Shown piece after piece: positions 1 through 11,800 of a DNA stretch of 64,000 nucleotides (position 1 is its first letter; each line of letters starts with the position of its first letter). This DNA is from Enoplolaimus lenunculus. Its lineage: Eukaryota; Nematoda; Enoplea; Enoplida; Thoracostomopsidae. A program made the position numbers and the translations under genes. The notes beneath the pieces are model-generated. The model made no database searches. It was not told where the DNA came from and saw only the letters and a program-made list of their open reading frames with translations. The stretch spans positions 1 to 64,000 of the forward strand of contig JASANG010002303.1 of the NCBI GenBank assembly GCA_030248215.1. The letters run 5' to 3'.

Positions 1-99
1 TTCACTTTAACTCTAAAGTAACACGACAGCTTTTTTGATTTTTGTCACAACTCAAAATAAAATCGTTTATGTCATTCAATGGAAGAAAGGTTTGGGCTT

Positions 100-1372
100 A
101 TAAATGTGTAACCGTGGGTATAACTACGGGCGTAACTACATGTGTAGCCATATGTAACCGCTGGTGCAACCGTGGGTGTAACCACATGTAACCACACGTA
201 ACCGCGGCTGTAACCACATGTGTAACCTTACGTAACCGTGGGTGTAGCCACTTATGTAGCCATTTGAAACCGTTTGTGTAACCACATGTAACCACATGTG
301 AAACCACATGTAACCACATGTAACCACATGTGTAAACACATGTAACTACATGTGTAACCACATGTAACCACATGTGTAACCACATGTGTAACCACATGTG
401 TAACCACATGTGTAACCACATGTAACCACATGTGTAACCACATGTAACCACATGTGTAACCACATGTAACCACATGTGTAACCACATGTAACCACATGTG
501 TAAACACATGTAACCACATGTGTAAACACATGTAACCACATGTGTAACCACATGTGTAACCACATGTAACCACATGTGTAACCACATGTAACCACATGTG
601 TAACCACATGTAACCACATGTGTAACCACATGTAACCACATGTGTAACCACATGTAACCACATGTGTAACCACATGTAACCACATGTGTAACCACATGTA
701 ACCACATGTGTAACCACATGTAACCACATGTGTAACCACATGTAACCACATGTGTAACCACATGTAACCACATGTGTAACCACATGTAACCACATGTGTA
801 ACCACATGTAACCACATGTGTAACCACATGTAACCACATGTGTAACCACATGTAACCACATGTGTAACCACATGTAACCACATGTGTAACCACATGTAAC
901 CACATGTGTAACCACATGTAACCACATGTGTAACCTGTAACCACATGTAACCACATGTAACCACATGTGTAAACACATGTAACTACATGTGTAACCACAT
1001 GTAACCACATGTGTAACCACATGTAACCACATGTGTAACCACATGTAACCACATGTGTAACCACATGTAACCACATGTGTAACCACATGTAACCACATGT
1101 GTAACCACATGTAACCACATGTGTAACCACATGTAACCACATGTGTAACCACATGTAACCACATGTGTAACCACATGTAACCACATGTGTAACCACATGT
1201 AACCACATGTGTAACCACATGTAACCACATGTGTAACCACATGTAACCACATGTGTAACCACATGTAACCACATGTGTAACCACATGTAACCACATGTGT
1301 AACCACATGTAACCACATGTGTAACCACATGTAACCACATGTGTAACCACATGTGTGATCATATGTGTAACC
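100..1372. repeat. 22-bp satellite array
   Basis: The array alternates a 12-mer CACATGTGTAAC with a 10-mer CACATGTAAC, giving a 22-bp period over roughly 260-1372. The left edge (about 100-260) holds diverged relatives such as CGTGGGTGTAACC, while the centre is almost perfectly uniform. Because 22 is not a multiple of 3, the array stays open in several reading frames on the minus strand; those frames are not genes. Confidence 0.97.
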
Positions 1373-2535
1373 ATGGGCGGGTGTAACTTCTTTATTGGGT
1401 AACATCTGGTCACTGAATTCGGATAACCTAACCACTCGTCAAAATTTGCGTGTCCTGCTTTGTTCTTCGTTTCCGTTCAATTTTTTCAATCTGATATGTA
1501 TTGTATTTGTAGCGTTTGCTGTGCAGGGTTGCCTGAATATCTTGCCGATCCCAAGCCTGGATGAGGGCACTAACATATAACCTTCGCATTCGGATTACTT
1601 CCGCATTCCGACGTGATTAATTATATGTGATTAATCACTACTTCCGAAAATGACGTGATAACTTCCGCATTTCCCGGTGGTTTATCATTACTGTCGGAAA
1701 TGACGTCATCTGATGATGTCATCCACCACCCTTCGAAAGGGTGGGGTAAAACCCCATTTTATATCTACTGCCAAGGCTGGAGTAGCCACCCCCCATACCC
1801 CCATTTGAGGTGCCCGCACCCCTAAAGGGGCCCCAGCCTTAACCGGTTGAAACAAAACCGCTTAAGTTTTAAAATTCGTCTGTCTTCTCGCTTGCTTTGC
1901 TCGCGAGTTTCGGGGCCCCCACCCTGGAACTTGGGGGAGCCCCCACCCCGGCCTGCTCCGGTACTGTCTACTGCCTATGATGTTTGATATTCAAATGAAT
2001 TTGGGATTAAATTTTTTGCGTACAAATAAAACTGTACTCAATTAATCGACGTATTACTTATTGGTATAACCTTTAAAATACAACAATCCGGCACCTGTTC
2101 AGCCGTCAAAACAATTTGACCCAAATATCAACCTGTGTTTAAAATTCTGAGGACTTTGCAATTTGTACGATCGTTAACAACAGCATAGATCTATATTTTT
2201 GCTGCGTTTAATTGAAACTTGTCCTTCAAGAAATCACTCGAAGTTATTGCAACAAAAAATTTAGTATTGACTTCCGAACTGAAATTTTTTTCGAGTTTAT
2301 TCCAAACATTTTGAGATTAGTGAGAGTTTACTATAGAAAAAACGTTGGAACACATGCTTGATTACAATGACAAATCAAAACCTTATTAGAAATTAATGAG
2401 CTACGATTTTTAAGACATTTCATTGGCATTATTTTGTTTTACAGTTTGAATTGTTGCAGGATAAAAATCACTTCCGAGGCGGCATATGTACCACAACTTC
2501 CATATCTGTAGAATTCGATTTTGTTGCAAATCATA
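1373..2535. other. No gene seen; GC-richer patch and hairpin
   Basis: Around 1590-1735 there are repeated ACTTCCG motifs and a short hairpin around ATTATATGTGATTAATCAC. The stretch 1735-1960 is clearly GC-richer than its surroundings (runs of CCCC and GGGG). 1980-2535 is plain AT-rich sequence. The 5' exons of the gene that starts at 2883 might be here, but I found no ATG plus donor in the required phase. Confidence 0.5.
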
Positions 2536-2706
2536 CACTGTAAATTTCAGTGAGTTGATTTTAACTCAGAATGTGTTGAATCACTCAGTCTGAGTTAGCG
2601 CTATTAGAACTCAGAATTTTAAGTTGATTCAATTCATTCTGAGTTAATCAAGTTACCCAGAGTCATCTCAACTCAGAGTGAGAATCAACTCAACTGAGAG
2701 TGAGTT
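2536..2706 (+). mobile_element. GAGTTGA MITE, 3'-truncated
   Basis: It starts CACTGTAAATTTCAGTGAG and contains many GAGTTGA/TCAACTC motifs. The right end seen in full copies (12495-12751) is missing. Confidence 0.85.
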
Positions 2707-2882
2707 TGACAGCCTACACCGCAGAAACGCAGCCAATGTTTCTCGCTCGCAACTTCCACCATGGAACTAAAACATCGACCTGCAAGAATCTTCCCGACCT
2801 GAAGGCGTTCCTCCTCTGAACAGGTACCTGAATAATAGGATAGTTTATATGAAAGCTTAAGCATAAACAACAATAATTACAG

Positions 2883-5800
2883 GTGCACCAGCAACTGAGC
2901 CAGGTGGTCGGAAATCAACAGCGGTATCTGGTGTAGTAACTAAAGCAGACGGCGACAGAAGGTCTCCGGCAATATCTCAATCTGGAACAGGTGTTGCTTG
3001 CATTGGCTCAAGGTGTGATCTGAACACGGCTCGCGGCATTATTGAAGGCTCAACATCAGGAAATGTCGCCGAATCGGTGGATCGGATTAGTTCCAACCGG
3101 GGTGGTGGCGGTAGTAGGCAGCTCGGATCAACTGGTCAACGTCCTGGAGTAACGACAACGGCGGATCGGATTAGTTCTAACCGGGGTGGTGGCGGTAGTA
3201 GGCAGTCTGGATCAACTGGTCAACGTCCTGGAGTAACGACAACGGCGAATCGGATTAGTTCTAACCGAGGTAGTGGCGGAAGTAGGCAGTCTGGATCAAC
3301 TGGTCAACGTCCTCGAGTAGCGACAACGGCGGATCGGATTAGTTCTAGCCGGGGTGGTGGCGGTAGTAGGCAGTCTGGCACAACTGGTCAACGTCCTGGA
3401 GTAACGACAACGACGAATCGGATTAGTTCTAGCCGAGGTAGTGGCGGAAGTAGGCAGTCTGGATCAACTGGTCAACGTCCTCGAGTAGCGACAACGGCGG
3501 ATCGGATTAGTTCTAACCGGGGTGGTGGCGGTAGTAGGCAGTCTGGATCAACTGGTCAACGTCCTGGAGTAGCGACAACGGCGGATCGGATTAGTTCAAG
3601 CCGAGGTGGTGGCGGTAGTAGGCAGCCTGAATCAACCGGTGAACGTCCAGGAATAACGACAACGGCAAATCGGATTAGTTCAAGCCGGGGTGGAGGCGGT
3701 AGTAGGCAGTCTGGCACAACTGGTCAACGTCCTGGAGTAACGACAACGACGAATCGGATTAGTTCTAGCCGAGGTAGTGGCGGAAGCAGGCAGTCTGGAT
3801 CAACTGGTCAACGTCCTCGAGTAGCGACAACGGCGGATCGGATTAGTTCTAACCGGGGTGGTGGCGGTAGTAGGCAGTCTGGATCAACTGGTCAACGTCC
3901 TGGAGTAGCGACAACGGCGGATCGGATTAGTTCAAGCCGAGGTGGTGGCGGTAGTAGGCAGTCTGAATCAACCGGTGAACGTCCAGGAATAACGACAACG
4001 GCAAATCGGATTAGTTCAAGCCGAGGTGGCGGCGGAAGTAGGCAGACTGCATCAACTGGTCAACGTCCTGGAGTAACACCTGGCAGAACACGAGGATCAC
4101 AAACTAAATCTGTATCCAGCACTGGGCGACGTCCTACATCATCCACAAATGGAGGCACTGCGACCGGGACAGGTGGCGCCGGTCGTGCCTGTATCGGATC
4201 AAAGTGCGATCTAAATACAGGCAGGGGTATCATAGAAGGTTCTGTATCAGGGAAAAATACAGACTCAACTGGCCGGGCTGCGTCTAGCCAGGATGCTCGA
4301 CGCAGGGGTAAATCAGAAGTAGCAACTGGCCAGCGAACTGGATCAACTTCCCCAGGCAGATCAACTTCAAATCCGCAATCGACTCTTAGAGGTTCTCAAG
4401 CAACAAAGATATCAGGAGTATTGCCAGGATCTACTCAAGGTGGGCAAAGAAAACCAACCAGCAGTGATGGCAGACGCGTGCCGTCTACGAGATTGCCAGG
4501 AAGTTCTACTGGTGACGCTGATCGAAAAGGCATTGTTACGGGTGCAGAGATTTTGAGTAGATCTGGTAAAGGTAAGAATCGAAGGGATAAGTTAACCGAA
4601 ATTACCGACACAACCAAAATTAAATTACTGCCTAAAGATGACACAAAAATTAAAGCTTTCGAATGCTTTGCTTCTACTTAGCTCTCATATAACTTGCTTA
4701 TTAAAAAGTCTCTTACCCATACTAAGGCACATGTTACGTTAAGGGGCGTCCAGGTTTCTGGTGGGCCTATAAAAGAGTATGATTACATTCTAGATTAAAT
4801 GTTTTTGCTTAGGCTTAGGCTTAGGCTTAGGAATACGCTTAATCTACTGTTACCCCCTTAAAGTAACATTGGCCAAAACCGTTATATTTCAGAGACCACA
4901 GTTGCTGGTGTACCAACAGAAAATCTATAACAAATGTTATTTGCTAATTTTGAGACTTGCATAGTCGTATTATTTGATTCTGGTGCAATTTGGCAGTGCC
5001 ACATTTTATGAGTAGTGTGCCTAATGTGTGAGTGGACTCACCTCTAAGTTTAGTGTAATGTGTTCCCAAAACCAAGAAATATTGAAATTGTTTCAAATCA
5101 ATAGATCATGGCTATCTTCACAGGTGTTTTACTGACATAAGAGGCAACAATAATTCTAATTATACGAGACACAAACAGTTGGGCTTGAATGCCGTCCCAA
5201 AATTTCACCGTCCAAGCTAAAAATAGCTTATTCTAATTATACGAGACACAAACAGTTGGGCTTGAATGCCGTCCCAAAATTTCACCGTCCAAGCTAAAAA
5301 TAGCTTCTGTTTGTGGTGGCATTTCAGGATTTTGCGATTTTGTGATTTCAATGGAATTCGTAACCAGCAATTCCTTTAGCTTAGTCTTATGCTTATGGTA
5401 TAGGATTGGGCAATCTTTTGGCTCAAGATTAGGTCTAGAAATAGTCAAAGCTCAATTTTAGGTTTAGGATTAGGCAAGGTTTCGTTTTAGGCTTAGGCGA
5501 GAATTAGGCGTTTAAGCGTAGCATCTGGCGTAAAGCTTAGATATATAAACTTCAGAAATGCCTTAGCCTTAGGCTTTGGCTTCGACTTAGGCTACGGCTT
5601 AGCTTAAGCTTGAGCTTAGGTTTAAGCTTAGGCTTTACGCATAGGCTTAAGCTTAGGCTGGGGTTTGAGGAATAGGCTTTGATAAAACATAGATTAAATC
5701 TTAAATGACCCTAAAGTTAACTCTTAGACTTAGGCTTAGGAGTAGGCTTAGGCTTAGGCATAGGCTTGGGCTTAGGCTTAGGCTTAAGCTTTTGGAACAG

Positions 5801-8800
5801 GCTTAGGCTTTGCTTAAGCAATAGATTAGACCGTAAATGACGTAGGCTTAGGTTTAGGCTTTAAAAATAAGCTTTGGTTTAACCATAGATTAGATCCTAA
5901 ACGACCTTAGGCTTCAAAAGCATCCCAACGTAGACCATATCTTGAGATCCCAAGATCCCATTACGTTTACGCTTAGGCTTAGGCTTACCTTTGAGCTTAG
6001 GCTTAGGCTTAGACTGAGGCTTTATAAATAGGCTTTGTTTTAGACATAGATTAAATCTGAAACGACCTATGGGCTAAATCTTATGCTTAGGCATTGGCTT
6101 TTTGTTATGCTTGGGCATAGGTTTAGACCTAGTCTTCAGGAGCACCACCCCTTCGAACATATCCCGAAATCCCAAAAAACCCAGTTCCGACCGTATAACG
6201 AAATCTCAAAATCCCAAAATCCCACCTTCTACTATATCCCGAAATCCCAAAATAATAAAATGTCGCCTTCGGCCGTATCCCGAAATCCCAAATCCTGAAA
6301 TACAACCTTCGACCATATCCCAAAATACCAAAATCTTAACATTCCAGTTTCGACGATAACCCGAAATCCCATAATCCCAAATTCGGCCATATTCCGAAAT
6401 CCCACAATCCCACCTTCGACCATACCTCAAATTATTGCGATGGAATTGTAGGATTTTGGGACAGCAGTGAGGATTACATGGGCCAACAGTTGAATGCCGG
6501 ATTCCTATGTTCTGAATTTTATGACGGAACCTTTGGGTGATTGTGGTTTCCACCATTGGGAGATATGGAGAGCGCTTGAACATGGCACTTATTATGCCAA
6601 TAAGAGGTATTGATATTTCAGGATTCGACCAATTTGTTGCTGGCGCTTCGAGTCGGACCGATACGTCTCAAGTGAAACCGGGCAAAAGTAAGTTGTGTTT
6701 TGCTTCTGATCGCCAGAGTGTTTTGAGTTGACTGGAGCACATGTCTGGACGTTGTTTGCTTGAAATATGCTTGCTTGCTATTTAGCATGAGTGGATGATG
6801 TATACTAACAAGAGTGTGCTACTGGGTAAATTCTGCGCGGAAAAGAATGTGCCCGGCACGTGTTGCGTTTTTGTCCTACCACCCTTTATTTGGAGGGGGG
6901 TACAACCTATGCGAACCACCACACTTTATGTATCCGGCAACAAATTGCCCCGCTTATAGTTTAATTTAGGGTATTCATGTGATAGCGACCCCCTCTAAAC
7001 AATGGAGGGGTCGACCAAAAACGCAACGCCCGGTGGTACATTTTGTACCATTCTGAACCCAAACAGCTGCACACTCGTGTATAAGCGTTGGAATTATGGT
7101 TGTTTATTTGTCTTTGTCAGTACAAGTTGAATCGCTTAAACTTAACAGTCTTACCTTCACCTTAATGACGACACTTGAAATGCGGGTGTGTTCACATGTC
7201 ATATATATATTTTTTGTACATTTATTAATTAATAGGACAACCCAATAGTTGGCCGATGTATAGAACAGGGCGGATCGTTTTCCGGAGGGGCTATATAATA
7301 GAGTCAGTTTAAGCTTTAGACTATTTTTTTGCTTAGGCTTAGGCTTAGGCTTAGACTTAGGAATGGGCTCATCCATGCGCTTAGGCTTAGGCTTAGGAAT
7401 ATGCTTATACTACTGTTTCGGCCCTGTTCTCTACATGGGCCACTAAAGCTATTAATATTAAATCATACTATTGTTTGTTTTCAGATTGCAAAGGTCACAT
7501 TAGCTTTCATGTGACTTCGCCCGAACCAAAACGCGAATTCTACTTTAATTCGGATCAACTTGCTCAAGAAGCCCACGTTTGTGCCACATTGTGTTTCAAT
7601 AGCGATTCGTGTAGTGTTGCCGCATACATACCAGCATTGCAAGGAACTAAGGTATAAAACATTGTGCTAAGGTGGAATTCCATAAGCGTTGTCAAACGTT
7701 TTTCAATCGTGCATTTAGGGTTGCGCTATGCCTACTTGACGTCCGACGCCTTCTGTCACCGAGCGTCACCCAAACGGCGCCGCCTGTCCCCGTCCGTCCC
7801 CACCTTAATCCATTCCGTAAGCGCATAGAGTCCCTAAACCTGAATTAGAGTCCATTAATGTCAATTAACCCTAATTGTAGCGCATAAATTACTTCAGGAC
7901 CAAATAATTTGAGTTCGAAACTTTAAAGCGTACTTAAATTACGAAAGAACATTCCTAAGTATAACCTTGTATTATCGCTCAAGCTATTGACACAAGACAA
8001 ATAAACGTTTAATTCAATGGATAGTTGCAGTATCGGATATACCAGTAGCGAATAGTGGTGGAGTGTGGGTTAAAAATCAATCACAGTCCGTAACCGAATA
8101 ACAAGGGTGGTACCCTCTGAAGAGGCCAAATAAATATCAGTCCCCCTCTTATTCGGATCACTACAGTACGTGAGTTATTTGCGCACGATACCGCAGGGTG
8201 GCGGACGGCGCCGCACGTCAACAAAAATATAGCGCAACCCTTACTATAGCACATTTTTTTGCATATATATAGAATATCAGGGTACGAGCCAGGTTATAGA
8301 CATGCGTTTCACCTACAACTTTGTTGCTGAAAAAAATTTCGCTACCGCACGAAACACAAAGCCTTTCCAATACGCAATTTTAGTCTCCTGGCAAGTCTGG
8401 CATCGATGGATTGACCACGGGATGCGTTTTAGTTCCGGAACGGTTCAGTTGTCCATTTTTGGAACCCGAATCAAAGCTGTGTCCCCCGATACCAGCTTGT
8501 ACGCGGTCTTTCTGCCCAGATCGTATCTCCAAAATTTCCGCGCAGCCCGAAAGCTCACACATTCTCATAGAAATGTGACTCCAGCTACCCAAACGCTAAA
8601 TCTTCTAAGATTTAGAGTCGCTGGGTGCAGTGACACCTGTACAGACACTACACATATATTAACATGTATATAAGATCGTTGTTATAATATTTATTAGCTA
8701 TTCGGTCATTGCTTATACTCGGACGCATCCCCGGACTGCCCGGCTGGAAACCCGTTTGAACGTTTCGACGCCTCGACTCCTGTGACGTTGAGTTGTTTCA

Positions 8801-11800
8801 AATGCGGTAAGTGTATGGTACATTTTAAACAATTACCATATATTCTGGTATTGAGATAAGTGTTTGCAAATGCGTATGCAGTGACTGCAATTTCGAACAA
8901 AATACGGTTGAACGACAGCACAAATTCAAAGCTTTTCAATGTATCCAAAAGCTGAGATCGGCAAGCTGCCTATGCAAAGCGGCATGCAAAACTAAAATTA
9001 AGTTTATATATTTCTCTAGATTAAGTTGGTTACAACGCATTGAATATACAACTTTCGTATTTAAACAGTCATGAAACATTTGGAATTTTTAAAAACTCGA
9101 CATTCAAATCTAAAAGCGCATATTCTCAAAAGTGTGTAGCACCAATTATCAGTTGCTGATAGATCTTGTAGCTTTTAGAACCAGGGAATTGTGAGATTTA
9201 AAATTAAGCACATTTATTGCATTCGATATATTTTAGTTCTGTGCAAATTTTGAGATTTGCACTTGCAGCAATTTGTTAGTTTGAAAACCTGTTAACTAAA
9301 CTTGTAATAGGTGCTATATGCATTTGAGAATACGGGCTGTAGACTGAATTGAGTGTTCTTAAAACCTTATACATGTTCTACGATTAATTTTGATATGAAT
9401 GTTTGATTTTCCTTTGCAAAATACTTGATTGAGAAGATAATATATATACAATTATTAATGGATTTTGTGTCACCTGTTTGCGAAACATATTGTGAGTCAA
9501 GTTCCTTCGATGTTTTTACATTTCAGCTATAACCTGAAACCGCAGTTGAATTAATAAACGCTACTACACTGCAAAAATGGTGAATCAAATTGACTATCCG
9601 AAATAGGCTTTTCCGGACTATACAAACTGTGTCAAAATTCGGCTTCGCCAAAATCAAATTCGACTTAATGAGTCGCTCAGTAAGTCGAATATGACTCTAG
9701 CGGAATCGAATTTGACTCAGATTGTGTAATCCAGAATAGCCTATTTTGGATAGAGTCAGTTTGTCTCACCATTTTTTTGCAGTGTGCACAATTAGTAAAA
9801 TGCAGACTTTTTTTGCATTTTGGATATTTTCTATCACTTTAAACCATGCATAAGTAATACTTTTTGATGCTTTTCAGTTCCTGGACAAGTGCCACCGCCT
9901 GCCAAAACGCCTAAAGGTAAGACCCTAAATGCTGTATAGCACCTATCACCCTGTTAATGATAAGGTTTCAAACTCACGGAGTCGTGTTGACTCTGTGAAT
10001 GTTAAAATTTGGTGCAAAACTTTGTGCGAATCAAATTTGAAGCGTGCGCTGAGTTTCAGAGCTGACCGCTTACTGATTTACACACGTCAAAGCCTATCAT
10101 CAGACTGGTGACAGATGATAGCATTGAACAGGACAGTTCAATGAAAAACCTATACAACACGTAAACCAAATTATACGATATTTTCTCTTTAGAACCATGC
10201 TAACAAAACAGCAGTTATGCTTTTAATGGCCCATGTATACAACAGGGCTGGATCGTTTTCCGGAGGGGCTATAATACAGTCCGTTTAAGCTTTAGACTAT
10301 TTTTTGCTTAGGCTTAGGCTTAGGCTTAGGCTTAGGCTTGAGCTTAGGCTTAGAAATATGCTTATACTACTGTTCCAGCCCTGTTCTATACATGGGCGCT
10401 TTTAATTTGCATGCCTATATAAAATGAGCTGGAACGATGTTCAAAATACGTATGCGGGGCGTTCCAGGTATAAATTATACAGACTGTCACTTTTCTGATT
10501 CGACTATATTTTAAAATAATTTTTTCCAGCAGCTGCCAAACCGTTCGGTCGCACCAATTTTGTGGCTCGGCAAAAACGATTTTCATCAAGTAAATTTGCG
10601 TTGTTTTATTGTTTTCGATTAAATATGATCTTCGCGTTTACAAACGTCCGTAAGATTTCGCCTGTTGTGCCTTTACTAAACACTAGTGAAGTTGCAACAA
10701 CCAGCTTAACGAGACTCAGCAGTTATTGTTTTTATCCATATTCTCAAATGCATACAGCACCTATCACCAATTCGTAATAGATTTTCAAACGAACCAACTG
10801 CTGCAATTGCGGATCTCAAAATTTGCACAGAAGTACAGTAAATCGAATGCAATAAATGTGCTTAATTTCAAAGATCACCGTTTCCTGGTTTGACAGTTAC
10901 AAGACCTATCACAAACTGGTAATAGGTGCTACACACATGAGAATACAGGCACAGATGGTAATATGATCTATTGCTTTGTATCAGGGACGTAGGCAATATT
11001 TCATTAAGATTGGACTAACTTCATTATAAAGTTTTTTTGCGAGCCAGCGAACTGAAATGTTTTCGGAATCTAAAATCGAACAGGTTGCTATGAAAGCCTG
11101 CAAGGACCAGGCAAAGCATAGCCATTCCACAGGCATTATTCGTTGTCTGATGCTGATAGCGTAATTTTACTTTGTTCGAAATTTTGGCCAATGTAAAAAA
11201 CAGCGGCAAAACAGTATTATAAGCATAATCCTAAGCCTAAGCCTAAGCCGAAGAATGAGAATATTTCTTAGTGTAAGCCTAAGCCAGGCAAAAAAATTAG
11301 TCTAAACCTTAAGCTTACTCAATTCTAGTCCCACAGAAAAACGTTTCGCCCCTGATCTTTACATGGGCCGAAATTTTAATTTTGTAAACTAGGCGTCCGA
11401 ATTTATTGTCGCAGTCCTCCGATAATTTCCGCGGTCTGGTGACCAGTTTGAGCCGACGCCGGCTCCTTTGAAAAGCGGCTTTTATTGTTTCTTCTGAATT
11501 TCGCAATAGAATATATCATTCATATTCTTCTTTGTTTACATCCATGATTTGCATTTTGCATATTGTTTTCTACAAACATGAAAGTTTATCGGTTCGTGCA
11601 TCTTTGAGGGACGTACCGGTTTTGCACGACTGCAATAGAGTAAGCTGAAACTTTAGACTATTTTTTTCCTCAGGCTTTTGGCTTAATAGAATAACGCTTA
11701 TCCTTGCACTGAGGTGTAGGCTTAGGCGATGGAATATGCTTTTACAACTGTTACACCTCGAAAAGTAATAAACTTGGCCAAAGTTTCTCCATCATGGATT

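Noticed and set aside
100-1372. CRISPR-like array
   Set aside because: Direct tandem repeats without spacers in a eukaryotic sequence.
98-1435. Open frames of 150-366 codons on the minus strand in the satellite
   Set aside because: They result from a 22-bp repeat without stop codons; composition is a simple cycle of the same residues.
1395-1580. Hydrophobic frame as possible signal-peptide exon of the PAN gene
   Set aside because: No ATG in the frame and no donor in phase 1 before its stop.
2685-2873. 59-bp intron candidate 2824-2882 and an exon before it
   Set aside because: The donor CAG/GTACCT looks good, but in the phase needed by the exon at 2883 a TGA lies two codons before the junction; the minus-strand frame there has no support.
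5455-6120. A real telomere or chromosome end
   Set aside because: Hexamers are degenerate, interrupted and in the middle of a gene; no terminal array is present.
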